In this document: piece after piece, positions 53,726 through 63,919 of the stretch
Numbering within the stretch: position 1 is the stretch's first letter
Layout of the letters: every line of letters begins with the position of its first letter
Source: Xanthostigma xanthostigma
Taxonomy: Eukaryota; Arthropoda; Insecta; Raphidioptera; Raphidiidae
NCBI GenBank assembly: GCA_963575645.1
Contig: OY754468.1
Coordinates: 48,495,665-48,559,664 of the forward strand
Length of the DNA stretch: 64,000 nt
Direction: 5' to 3'
Position numbers and translations under genes: made by a program
Notes under the pieces: generated by a model
Database searches by the model: none
What the model saw: the letters and a program-made list of their open reading frames with translations, nothing else
What the model was told of the DNA's origin: nothing

Positions 53726-54765
53726 CAGTATGTAAACACGTAAGGTGCACATAGGGAAATTAACATTGGGAAAAATAACTGGATCAGAGTGAGCCTTGAA
53801 ATCTTGTTTTTCAATTTGACAGATAATATTCTTTTGCAAAATGAATGTGTATACTACCGAAGAAAATATTCAAATGATTACAACATAATCGGACTTTTTT
53901 TATTAATGGGACATTAAATTCCCAAAAATACTTAAATATGGTGCGAGATCAAATATCTTCGCCTATTCGTGTTGAACCTAAAGACATTGGGTCACTGATT
54001 TACCAACGCGCATACGTCATATCAGTCAGATAATTTTTGAATGAAATGTTTCCAAACAGATGGAGCTGTTTTTTTGTTTTATTTTTGTACAAAAAAATTA
54101 AAATAATGATTTATAAGAGCTTTTTATTATTAAAAAAATTGGTTGTCTGTAAAGTCGGTTAACGGACGATAGTTTTACGTGATAACGTATTCCGTAACCT
54201 AAATTTATATAATAATTATAATAATTCGAATCTATGATATTGCATCTTTCGCTTCAAATTTAGGTTAATTTTATTTATTTAAATGAAGTACTCACCACCT
54301 ATAATATAATTGTTTTTTTTAACTTTCTTTCTTTCGTATTTATTTTAAGTCTCAAAGATTAGCTGTCATAATATTTTGAAAACAATTGTTTCACTGTTTA
54401 TATAAAATTCCAAAACCTACTTACAATATTTAAGTATTTTCATACGTCAAAAAATTGATTTTTATAATGATAAAATTTGTATGAAAACGATTTTTTCGAG
54501 AGATGAGACCTAGCTAAAACGATTTTTTGCCCCCCAAAATCCCTTTTCAGTAAATTTCATCCAAATCGTTAGGGCCGTTTTCGAGAAAAGCACGCACAGG
54601 GTCAGGCGGAATGTTACGAACGTTACACTTTTTCGTGCATGCAGCCGGTGTTTTATCAATTTATAAGATTGGTGATTCATCAATTTATAAGACGTTATCA
54701 CGTCAAAAAGCCAAGTAAAATAAAAATAAATCAAAATAAAATAGATATCCTCAAGATTACCACGA
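53726..54765 (+). mobile_element. Tc1/mariner-type element, copy 2, right end lost, interrupted
   Basis: CAGTATGTAAACACGTAAGG after TA, then the same transposase remnant as 35698-36259, here in plus orientation (MNVYTTEENIQM, FFINGTLNSQKYLNMVRDQI). The TTGG element 54139-54704 splits it inside TTATTAAAAAAGCCAAGTAA. It ends abruptly at CCACGA, about 70 bp short of the other copy's outer sequence. It lies inside an outer inverted pair (about 53663-53698 / 54790-54825). Confidence 0.68.
54139..54704 (+). mobile_element. unclassified TTGG...CGTC element, copy 4 (566 bp)
   Basis: TTGGTTGTCTGTAAAGTCGG start, CACGCACAGGGTCAGGCGGA near the end and TTATCACGTC at the end, followed by AAAAA. The mariner copy at 35698-36259 shows the uninterrupted target, so both borders are fixed to within the A run. 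Confidence 0.75.
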
Positions 54766-56268
54766 TTTGCAACTTTAGACACAGAGATTTTCAGACTCAA
54801 GCTGTATTGGAAACTTTTTTCAGCATCAAATGACTGATTCATTCCCTCTAGTTAAGAATTTCATCGAAAGCTATTTTCGCATGTATTTAATGCGAGGTCC
54901 TTTGTTTTTTACTTCTTCGTAGTCAGGTTTTAGTATTTTATTCTAACGCAAGTAATCGGAGCCTCGGAGGAAAACTATACGGTCCTGTGACTCCGAACTA
55001 CAGGAAGTATTTCTCTTCTTTATTATTATTTACATTCGTTACAAACTCGTTTTTTACTTTGTACAGAATTTGAAAGGAGTAAATAAAATAAAGTAAATAA
55101 AACAAGATAAACGAGTTTTGACTTCGCCGTTTTGTACAACATAAAGATCATCCCAATCAAGTACGTTTCAACAACAAAAAAAAAAGTGTCTAAAATATCG
55201 GACGCTACTTAAGGTTCAAAAGAAATCCACGCCATCAAAGGCAACTAACATATACTGTGCACAAAATATGTGTAATGTCCTTTAAGTGAAAAAACTTCAC
55301 GACTAAAAACCATCAATTGTTGCTGAAAAGAATAAAAAAAAATCGCGTGAAAAGCTCCATGACAAAAGTGTGAAGTGTCGATAAAGAAGAACTTATAGCT
55401 CTGCTACGTACTGGAGTAGAACATGGATTGAAAGGAAGAAAGAGTACAGTTTTACGTAAAGAATTGTGTACACGGATGACGACGAGATGCTCAAATACAG
55501 ACTGTTTTTTTGACAGGAGCGTCCTGTTTATTTTGTTTTTGATGGGTTTCCAAAAATCTTCCCGGTTTCCGGGCTCATAAGCTCATTGATATTTTTACCC
55601 GACGTTTAGTCTACTACTGCGGTGGGCATTTTCAAACATGGTTGCAGACGAAAAGTCAAGTAGAAATACCTATGGATAATGGCCTACAAGCTCGGAAATC
55701 GAGAATATTTGGAATAACACACTTGGATATCATGATTTCCTGGATACTGAAAAAGTAACCTCAAAATACTAACTCTTTTTCGCTATCCATTATGATTAAA
55801 ACTCCAATTTTTGATGATGCTAATGTGGTTAGCAAAACGTACGTCAATGAAGAAATGTTAATGTTTTTCGATTACAATTTTAATAATCAGTGTCTTTATA
55901 TTAAAGATTAGATTCATTGAGGATTATAGGGGGGTTAGTATATAGTTTCATATTTTCAATTTATTATAATTCTAAACTTTTAGATTAGGTAAAACCCTTT
56001 ATTACCTTTATAATAGCTTCAAGGAAATAAGTATGTACCTCTCATATGAAAACGGGTTTAATGTTAATTTGAATTTAAAGTTATATATTTAAGTCATTAA
56101 CACAACGTTTCAAATAAAATTTTATTACTTTAGGTTAAATTTATAATATTTCAAGGTCATTTATTGTTAATGAGCTGCTGTATCCAGGAAAAATATACCA
56201 TACGTCCGTAACACAAAAATGGTAATTTACAAGATAATAGCCTCTTTTCTGTCTGAAATTTATAATTA
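54766..56268. other. unassigned sequence
   Basis: Between 55380 and 55780 the plus strand has several short open stretches (for example DNGLQARKSRIFGIT) that might be a heavily mutated transposase, but no family was recognised. No exon of RPUSD2 was found here. Confidence 0.3.
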
Positions 56269-56796
56269 CAGTGTAACCTCTTTATAACGTCCTTCGTTAT
56301 AACGAAAAACTCCCTATAACGTAAAAATTTTTACAGTTTGGTTGGTTTACCTTAAAACCCATACATTAATACCCTCTTTATAGCGTAACAACCATTCTCT
56401 ATTACGATGAAATATGTTCATATTTAGGCGTATTTAACAGTGTAATTGTTTTTATACAACAAAATGAGGATGAAGAAGATGATAAAGAGGATGATTTTTA
56501 ACCATCATCAACTATTCAACAAGCACTTGATGCCGCTAAACTTATCGAAACATTCCTATTGTTTAATGAAGGTGATTCCACCACATCCCAAGAGTCAAGA
56601 CATGCATAATACTTAATAAAATACAAAACAAATATTGGCATAGCAAAAACGCCAAGCAAAGTTAACAGACTATATGGAAAAAATTAATTAGGTGAAATTT
56701 GGTTATTTTTCTTTCTTCCCTCCATATAACGAAAACTCTTTATAACGAAAAAAAAATGCTCGGTCCCTTGAGATTCGTTATAAAGAGGTTACACTG
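56269..56796 (+). mobile_element. Tigger/pogo-type element with C-terminal transposase remnant
   Basis: CAGTGTAACCTCTTTATAAC and the inverse TTATAAAGAGGTTACACTG, TA flanks at 56267-56268 and 56797-56798. About 56460-56610 encodes an acidic stretch (EDEEDDKEDDF) then, after a stop, SSTIQQALDAAKLIETFLLF and NEGDSTTSQESRH. This is the acidic tail and C-terminal helix typical of Tigger-like transposases. 528 bp, so the DDE domain is deleted. Confidence 0.82.
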
Positions 56797-57371
56797 TATT
56801 ATTTTTCATGTTTTATTTTTTCCCTCCTTTTCAGTATTCTTATTGTATTTAGTTTGCTTGTTTATACAAATTTTAAGAATAATTCCTTATGACAATATTA
56901 AGAACAAAATTTATATAATCTCATCTTTGGAAGTTTGACGGCTATATTAATTCAAGGCTATAATTAAAAAATAAAATATAACCTATACATTTAATTCATT
57001 TACTGTCTACGAGGTACGCGTTTTGGCGCATTCTGTATATTATGTATACTACATGACATTTGAGCAGACTGAAAGAAAGAATAAGAAATTGATACAAGTT
57101 TCCGCCATTTTCACATAAAGTACATCCATTTATTTCCGTTGAAACTAGCCCATATGTTCTGTTAATTCTATGTGAGATCTTCAAAACATTGTTGGTTATA
57201 TATAGAGCCTACGAGGATTAGCTTACTCTTGAGCATTATACTATTATAAAAAAGTCTTATATAATACATAAATCAGATTATCTTTTAGGGCTGTACTTCT
57301 CACGGAATATTAAACTTTAACTCTTTTAGGGTTATGATAAAAATAGTATATTTTATATTTTTAATCTAAAA
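56797..57371. other. unassigned sequence
   Basis: The 62-aa minus-strand frame at 56996-57184 contains a Cys-x-x-Cys (CTLCENGG) reminiscent of the C-terminal part of LINE-encoded proteins, but too little remains to assign. Confidence 0.3.
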
Positions 57372-57540
57372 ATACAAGCTTATATCAACGCACTAAAAAG
57401 TAGAAAATAAATTTATTTTTCTTCTATAACGATTAGAAGCGTGGGGTACTCACTGCGCCTTAGTTCATCGATTGCCCCGCGCTTTTAAACTTTATAGAAG
57501 AAAAAGAAACTCATTTTTTATTTTTTATGGCTTTGACATA
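57372..57540. repeat. fold-back, relative of 40044-40420
   Basis: Core GAAGCGTGGGGTACTCACTG / GCCCCGCGCTTTTAAAC with arms CACTAAAAAGTAGAAAATAA and TTTATAGAAGAAAAAG. Imperfect hairpin. Confidence 0.5.
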
Positions 57541-57624
57541 GGATTGTTATTTAGATGTTTGAAAACTATAAATTTTACTCTCTAACATTAGTTTTTGATA
57601 AAAAAAAATCAGAATATAAAAAAA

Positions 57625-57895
57625 CGGAGATAAATATCGAGATGGATCCTTTTCCAAGGCCATGGCCGATTACCTGTCAAACTCGTATGCTCAAAATTTG
57701 CCTACCTTATCCTAATTTCCTAAAAATTCCTTCATTCGCCCATTGCTATTAATTAAATTGAAGTTTAAAAATTGTAGAAAACAACGGGAATCTAATAGAT
57801 GGAAAATAGTAATGGTGCGAATGGCGTCTGTTATGACATAAAGTCGAGAAACGGACGTTAAACGCATTATTATTATTATTATAATAAAAAAAACG
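57625..57895 (+). mobile_element. tRNA-derived SINE, 5'-truncated copy
   Basis: Shares ATAAATATCGAGATGG, CATGGCCGATTACCTGTCAA, TCCTTCATTCGCCCATTGCT and the (ATT)n tail with the minus-strand SINE at 34660-35127. The tRNA-like head is missing, as expected for incomplete reverse transcription. Confidence 0.72.
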
Positions 57896-58300
57896 GAACC
57901 TTTATGACGAGGCCTCTAACACCCTAAACAGTTGAACCTGGAAACTCTAAATTTGATAAATATTTTTTGTATTGTGGTCCGCCGGTTTTGTGGTAAAAAA
58001 TATCCACATAAGCTCCAAAGGGAAAGTGAAACTTATTTCGAAATTGTTTACTATAGCTGAAATGATGGCGTAGATGATGTCGCGCTTGCGCTAACACTCA
58101 ACAAAATACATTTATATGTTTTTATAAATACATACGTATACAAACAATATATACATAATATATGTAAATGTGCATATGTATACAACTGCTCAAGGTCTCT
58201 CATATTTTCGGGCTGTCGAATCATTTTCTCTTTAACGTCACAGAAAACTTCAAAATTTCAAATATTTGTTCAGGAAATAAATTATTGTAATTTTAGTATA
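57896..58300. other. unassigned sequence
   Basis: AT-rich, with a run of alternating TATACAT words near 58130-58190. No gene or element recognised. Confidence 0.3.
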
Positions 58301-58915
58301 CTAGTGTGACCTGTGTGAATTATTCGCACTAAATTAGTATAATAATTATCACTTTACAAAATTATTTTTTAAATATGATTGCAGGTATTCAATTCGTTTC
58401 TAATTTTGCTCACTGCTTATAACGTTCTTCATTTTGTTGTATTACAATATGAAGCTCAGATGACAGATCGAAGAAATATTTTACTAAAATTGTCATATAG
58501 AGGCGCAAGTAGCAAAAGCGTTGAGCTAAGCCAGATGGCATCATGTACAGCTGTAGTAGCTATACCATCATGCAGCATTGCTGTGACGTTGTTCAGCGTT
58601 GCTCGCTGTTTCAAAATTAAAACCGTCAGATGGCAGTATGCAGTATTGTGTCTGTTATATTACAATATGAAGGTCAGATGACAGATCGAAGTGTTGACGT
58701 TGTTTCAAAATTAAAGCCGTTAGATGGCAGACGTTGTTCAGCGTTGCTGTATTTTAATTAATTTACAAAAACAAAAGCAATAATAATTTTTTTAGTTGTC
58801 GATGTCAGTAGAGCAAGCAATTATCTGTAAAATGATATATAATTTATGTGGAGGAATTGTGAGGTTTTTTCTAAAAAGGGAGGCAAACATCTTTAACCTT
58901 AGCGTATATATATGA
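58301..58915 (-). mobile_element. non-autonomous Helitron, uninterrupted copy
   Basis: On the minus strand it runs from TCATATATATACGCTAAGG (58915) to the hairpin GTGCGAATAATTCACAC and CTAG (58304-58301), inserted between A and T. It contains repeated GATGGCAGA words. It preserves the GTAAATTAATTAAA site that received a piggyBac element in the copy at 22891-23874. The 100-aa frame inside is not a gene. Confidence 0.85.
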
Positions 58916-59390
58916 TATTATACTGAAAATAATGATTATATAATATCAATTAATTAACGTATTCTGATAGGAAGGAGAAACAATTATAACATTTTCATTA
59001 CGGACAGATAAATTTTACTTTTGATCTAAATTCAACAAGTACAATTAACAAAACATTTGTAACAAAATTAATTGTGAACAAGTACCTACATTTCATTACT
59101 TACGTTCGTTAGATAATTGGATTTCTATAGCTGACAAGATTTGCACGTACCAATTTACGAAAATACCTATGTGATAATTTAACCATTCACTTTTAGATTT
59201 TTTGAAGGTCATAATTTTTTTAAATTATACGCAATATGTTTCACTTCAACTTAAAATCTGACCGTGGGCCAAACAATTTCTTTTTCTAATTTTAAGCATA
59301 TAATAGCTTTTAAACAACATTTGCTATTTTTCTAAAATTCTTTTTATGCGACAATTTACATTGGCAAACAGTAATATTTTTGATTTTTTC
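58916..59390. other. unassigned sequence
   Basis: GACCGTGGGCCAAACAATTT at 59260 and CTGCGGGCCGAATTCGGACC at 59696, on either side of the Penelope-like insertion, look like pieces of one older transposon (possibly hAT). Not confirmed. Confidence 0.3.
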
Positions 59391-59635
59391 AATAAATAAA
59401 ATTATCGACCAATTTTTCAGACAATATATTAACAAAAAATATAATTAATACATAAAGCGAATTAGAAATTAATTATTAATTATTTTTTATATTTTTTAGA
59501 TCCGTTCTGAAGAAGATCCAAATCCGGATCGAAACGTTAATGTATTAATTATATTTTTTGTTAATATATTGTCTGAAAAATTGGTCGATAATTTTATTTA
59601 TTGAAGAGTTCTAATCAGACGTTAATCAAAGATTT
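59391..59635. repeat. Penelope-like palindromic repeat, family A copy 5
   Basis: Complete arms, a CTGAAGAAGATCC-AAATCC-GGATCGAAACG motif at about 59507 and the outer flank AGTTCTAATCAGACGTTAAT. TATTTTTGATTTT on the left (59376-59388) and again on the right (from about 59639) looks like a target-site duplication of about 13 bp, as expected for a retroelement. Confidence 0.65.
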
Positions 59636-60869
59636 GAGTATTTTTGATTTTATAATAATAATTTATAAAATGCTTCGCGGGTGGGAAAAATTCTACTGCG
59701 GGCCGAATTCGGACCAGGCCTGTTCTAGAATATTAAAAATTTGTTTTGATGGGATTAAATCAATTTAAGTTTAAAATTAATTTAGTTCTCGAATCAAACA
59801 AATACAGTTCTGTATAATTACAAAGATTTCCGGTCAAACTTGGGGATCCAGTGCTGGTTAATTTGTTTTAACTGTACAATATACGTTCCGATAGTGTATG
59901 TAGAAGAAAATGAAATAGTACAGAACCGTTCTCATTTGTACAGTAATATAGGTACATGTAGGCGATGGTTGGGGGCGGAAGGAGGGTGGATATCCTGAAG
60001 GCACGGTCGGGTATAAGGAGTTCAGAGTCTAGATTTCCTAGGGGAACGCTTTGTTTGATCAACGTGCGCCGACCTATGGCTCAATCACCAATCTGACCTT
60101 TGATCGCTACATACTTCTCTCATCTATGCGCCTTATTTTCTCTCTTCCTTGCTAGAAGCGATCGCTTCTTCTTTCGCTATAAGTGTACTTACAAACCGCT
60201 CCAGCGCTGTAATATGACCGAAATCACTCAAACGCAACTTTATTGTATACACTGTGGTCAAAAAAAAACACCAAAACAAGCCGTGAGGTGGGCCGTTTAT
60301 TAGAACTCATGTGAGACCCTTGAGGGCCACACAAAAAACTTCCCAATGCGACCTTAACAAATTAGACCCAAGAAATCTTTCTGAAAAATTCTAAAATACA
60401 TTTTTTGCAGACTTTCAATTTAAACAAAAGAATGACAGGATCGATTTCGAAAAAAATTCTTTCGGGATATATTATTACACTTCGATTGGCGCTTTAATGC
60501 AGTTGATATTATTTTTTATTCGCGTGATTTCGTAGTAGAAAGAAATGCCCACGTACGTACGTACACACAATAACTTCCGAATGTATTGGAAAGTTAATAA
60601 AAAAATATTAAAAGAAAAAATCCAGCTGGGTCTAATACAAACGTTAAAAAACCAGTGCCAATCTGAAAAAACTCGGGTCGCACTGCCAAACCCTGCCGAC
60701 AAGATAGTGTATTTGCTTACACAGGCACTGCGACTTTGTTGCTTGAACTTAAGTTTGTATTTGTACAAAATAAAAACGTAATCCCTTAATACGCCCCTTA
60801 AAATATTTTTTTAACTGCAATGTCATAATTAATCAAACATCTGCACCAAATACAATACACCCCTCTTCA
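59636..60869. other. unassigned intergenic or intronic sequence
   Basis: The GC-richer part 60061-60200 contains a minus-strand donor-like GTAAGTAC after GGAGCGGTTT and might be a 5' exon of RPUSD2, but no start codon exon was demonstrated. Small frames at 60100-60303 and 60545-60781 are unrecognised. Confidence 0.25.
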
Positions 60870-61075
60870 GTACATATTATATATTATATCCATATTCGTA
60901 AACTAGCTTTTTCATAAAATCTGTAAGTCCGGTCCTGTCCGGCCGATGTTATTAAAATTTTAGCATTACATTTCAATCATTACTAAAGGATTAAATTTCA
61001 ATTTTGAAACGATTCTGAGAATTGTTTCGATATTTTTGGACCCAAAAACATTTTCCAACCCCTCAAAAAACAACC
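60870..61075. repeat. dispersed sequence shared with 4780-4990
   Basis: Shared words include TTTTCATAAAAT, TCCTGTC, CAATCATTACTAAAGG and TTGAAACGATTC; overall about three-quarters of bases look alike by eye. The copy at 4780-4990 is the centre of a palindromic MITE. Here no palindromic arms are visible. Confidence 0.5.
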
Positions 61076-61655
61076 CTTAAATTGGTCCTATTGGGCCCAT
61101 TTTATATAGGCTTCCTGCGGTGGTCCAAATTTCGATATTTCTCAGAAGGCTATAAAACGTAGAGAAATTTTAAGTCCGACCTCTAGGTCCCGCCATCCGA
61201 CCGACGCCAATAATGTAAGCGCCTTATGGCAAATACACTAAAAATAGGTATGTGAGCATTGTCAGAAAATCTGAGTTGATAATGACCACACGTATTTCTC
61301 CATCACAAGAGCATAGTAGAAAAATAATAATTGATCAGTTGAAAGGATTTTTGTATTGGAATAGTAACATTATGATTATTAAAATCATTTGATTATTCTT
61401 AATTCTATTGATGACGTTTTTTTTCCAAAGTCATTTAAAATTGCTCCGCCACTGATTTTAATCATTATCTAAATAATCTTTTACGGAAGTATAGGTATAA
61501 ACTTATGTAAAGCATTCTGAGACAAACATTAGAATAATTTAAATCCCTCTATGCCTGTAGAAAACTTAATTTAGAATAATAAAACCCAAAGATCACAGGT
61601 AAATACTAGGTATAAATTTATGAAATTAATATTTAGTTAATGACCGTTTTTGGAC
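61076..61655. other. sequence upstream of the Tejas-like gene, nothing recognised
   Basis: No element or frame identified between the dispersed repeat and the TATA-like box. Confidence 0.35.
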
Positions 61656-61657
61656 CC

Positions 61658-61693
61658 TATAAAAGGTTCGGGTCCTGAGCTCATTCTTCACTT
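61658..61693 (+). promoter_or_regulatory. core promoter of Tejas/TDRD5-like gene
   Basis: TATAAAAG at 61658-61665 lies 32 bp before the A of TTCACTT (61687-61693), which fits the general initiator pattern YYANWYY. A second candidate initiator TCATTC (61681-61686) is slightly too close to the TATA box. The start codon follows about 84 bp downstream. Position and spacing fit a focused insect promoter, but transcription start is inferred. Confidence 0.55.
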
Positions 61694-61773
61694 TGAGTTT
61701 AGATTTCAAACAGTATACAACTGTGATCTTAGTAAAAATCATTCAGTCTCTGTGTCTTTATAAAATATTTAAA

Positions 61774-61953
61774 ATGGATTTGAAAAATGTGAAAGCCACA
61801 ATCAGAAGTTTGGCATTGTCGCGTAAAAACGGCACAACGATCCAGGAACTTTGTGAAGATTTTCGTGAATTCACGGGTCGTAATATTCCGTTCAGGGAAA
61901 ACGGACACAACGATGTAGTGATCTTTTTGAAGTCGCTTACAGATACGGTGAAT
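61774..61953 (+). CDS. tej: Tejas/TDRD5-like protein, exon 1 (LOTUS domain)
   Basis: ATG in the context AAAATGG opens 60 codons ending at AAT/GTAAGT. From residue 3 the product reads LKNVKATIRSLALSRKNGTT, then QELCEDFREFTGRNIPFREN and DVVIFLKSLTDTV. This is the helix pattern of a LOTUS (OST-HTH) domain, with the conserved '(L/F)xxDYxxxxGxxIPxxxxGxxxxxxFL' spacing. N-terminal LOTUS domains occur in TDRD5/Tejas, TDRD7/Tapas and Oskar; in Tejas-like proteins the LOTUS domain binds and stimulates the Vasa helicase in the germline piRNA pathway. An upstream in-frame ATG (61693) lies in the presumed 5' leader. The Tudor domain expected later is outside the window, so Tejas/TDRD5 is preferred but TDRD7 cannot be excluded. 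Confidence 0.82.
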
Positions 61954-62472
61954 GTAAGTACAAAGCTTTTTTATTAACTTTATTATTATTTGTATTATTT
62001 AATGTTCATAAACTCATTTTTAAATAACCTTTCGTCTTTACATATGGAGTATGGAAAAACAGAGGATAATTTTAAATTAGAATTTTCAGTTGGCATATTT
62101 TTAAATTTCCATTACTTTATATTCTGATAATTTATTTTACTTGTAAGTTTGGGTCAAAATTTGTACTCCAATTTTGCCCCAATTCAACATTTCCGGTCGA
62201 CTTTTTGAATTTCTCATTCGTTTAAAAACAAAATGTTTGCTTAAGCGCGTGAGTGCTAAAATCAATTTAAAATTTTGATTTAGAAGTAATTCGACTTTTT
62301 GAAAAAGCTTTTCCTCATAATTGAGACCAGTTAAGTACCTACAATAATTTGTATTCCAAAATCATTAATCTAAAAGGTTAACAAGTCGAGCCATAGTCAC
62401 GCGATTATAAATTTTGAAGTGCGCGTCCTAAAAATTAAAATGTATGATCATAAATTCAATTATTTTTTCCAG

Positions 62473-62570
62473 GTATTTGGGAACAGCCTCGAAAGCAAAT
62501 TAACGGCTGTAAGTACAGACAGGACTTCACATCTAAAGTTATTAATAGCCAACCAAAAAGATGATACAAG
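62473..62570 (+). CDS. tej: Tejas/TDRD5-like protein, exon 2
   Basis: Acceptor TTTTTTCCAG, donor ACAAG/GTATGT, 98 bp. It encodes VFGNSLESKLTAVSTDRTSH and LKLLIANQKDDT, the C-terminal strand and helix of the LOTUS domain (typically '...hxxlIxxQk'). Joins exon 1 in phase 0 and exon 3 in phase 2. Confidence 0.82.
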
Positions 62571-62601
62571 GTATGTATTCTATAGAAAATGTTTTTTTTT
62601 T

Positions 62602-62816
62602 TGAAGTGAAAACTTCTTTAGCGGCGTTGAACACTTTTTTTGCAATGGGTAAAAAATATTAAACTCGCCGTCAGGTCACGTGTCCTGATCGGTCACGTGT
62701 GCGTAAGACGGAAACTTTTATTTATACAACGTTAGACATCTAGCGTTGAAATATCGCACATAAAAAATGCTATCTATGATACAAACCATTTTTCACTTCT
62801 GCTGGCACTCCCGGAG
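62602..62816 (-). repeat. dispersed repeat K, copy 2
   Basis: The inverse of 46846-47213: TGAAGTGAAAACTTCTTTAGCGGCG at its left, TTAGACATCTAGCGTTGAAA inside, CACTCCCGGAG at the right. It begins 32 bp after the exon 2 donor. Confidence 0.65.
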
Positions 62817-63182
62817 TACAAACGTTTTTTTTATTTAGAACAAAAGAAAAATAAAATGTACTTCAACGCTAGGGTTGAATATGATTTAGTTCTACTAAAA
62901 TATGCAGGAATCTTAAACTAGGCCTTATTCAAAAGTAGATTGTATACATGTGTCGTAGTATTACTAGATGTGGCATTATGTTTAAATCGAACGTAAGCTA
63001 ATCACATGAGATATATTTTTTTTGTACGCATCTCCTATTGTTTTCACTTCATTTTCAAGACGTTTGACAGTTCACTTTAGATCAAAACTCTCTTCAACTA
63101 GTATGTTATAAACAACGATTTACTATGAAATTGGTATAACGCGGCCAATTTTGTTACTTGATTGCACTCATGCGTAATATGT

Positions 63183-63419
63183 TTGATTTTTAAAATTTGT
63201 AATGAATAATGTTATTGAGATAAAATGTATTATTATCTAAATCATCCATAATTATATTAAGAGTTTTTTGTGGTTCTTATTTGATGACGTGTAATACTAT
63301 ACGAAATTTTTACCAAACGTCATCAAATCAGAACCACAAATAAATCTTAATATATTATTATTAGATAATTATAAATTTTATCTCAATAGCATTATTCATT
63401 ACAAATTTTAAAAATCAAT
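63183..63419. repeat. hairpin MITE in Tejas-like intron 2
   Basis: TTGATTTTTAAAATTTGTAA ... TTACAAATTTTAAAAATCAA; inner arms GTGGTTCTTATTTGATGACG / CGTCATCAAATCAGAACCAC. 237 bp. Confidence 0.7.
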
Positions 63420-63547
63420 TCTTCAAGGATACACAGAGGTTATATTTAAATCTATTTTTATCAATCAGTTTGTTATGGACAGCCCAGTCTTTAATTTGCT
63501 TTTAGTGATAGATTTTTACTTTTAATTTAGTACGATAATTTTAATTT

Positions 63548-63741
63548 ATTACAAAGTAGCTACTGTTTGCTACAATTGTTAAGAAACACCCATTGTTACA
63601 ACGCTATCAACATAGAAAAATTAGTTAATTCCGGACGGTGACATTGTTTGAAAAAAACAATAAACTAATTTTTCTATGTTGATAGCGTTGTAACAAAGGT
63701 GTTTCTTAACAATTGTAGCAAACAGTAGCTACTCTGTAATA
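63548..63741. repeat. hairpin MITE in Tejas-like intron 2
   Basis: TATTACAAAGTAGCTACTGT ... ACAGTAGCTACTCTGTAATA; inner arms GTTACAACGCTATCAACATA / TATGTTGATAGCGTTGTAAC. 194 bp, nearly perfect. Confidence 0.75.
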
Positions 63742-63919
63742 TATCATAATAATTACTAACTGTAACTAAACTCATTCAGATAATTTTAATGTTTCTTATA
63801 AAAAAAAACTATTCTGAAGAAAGACTAATATAATAAAAAAATTTGGAAAGGATTTCTTCTCATTTTCATCAATCAATGTTTTGTTATTAAAGTATAATGA
63901 ACACGACACTTCATTTCAG

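Noticed and set aside
56996..57184. LINE reverse-transcriptase fragment
   Set aside because: Only a Cys-x-x-Cys and a few residues are suggestive; no motif long enough to assign.
60061..60200. First exon of RPUSD2
   Set aside because: A minus-strand donor-like GTAAGTAC exists, but no start codon and no lysine-rich leader that would join in phase to the exon at 47958 could be shown.
61693..61773. Use of the upstream ATG at 61693 as the Tejas-like start
   Set aside because: It falls at the predicted transcription start, has a poor context, and adds residues without LOTUS-family character; the ATG at 61774 has an AAAATGG context directly before the domain.
62510..62530. Alternative donor GTAAGTAC inside Tejas exon 2
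   Set aside because: Using it would remove the conserved LLIANQK helix and no matching acceptor preserves the frame better than the full exon.
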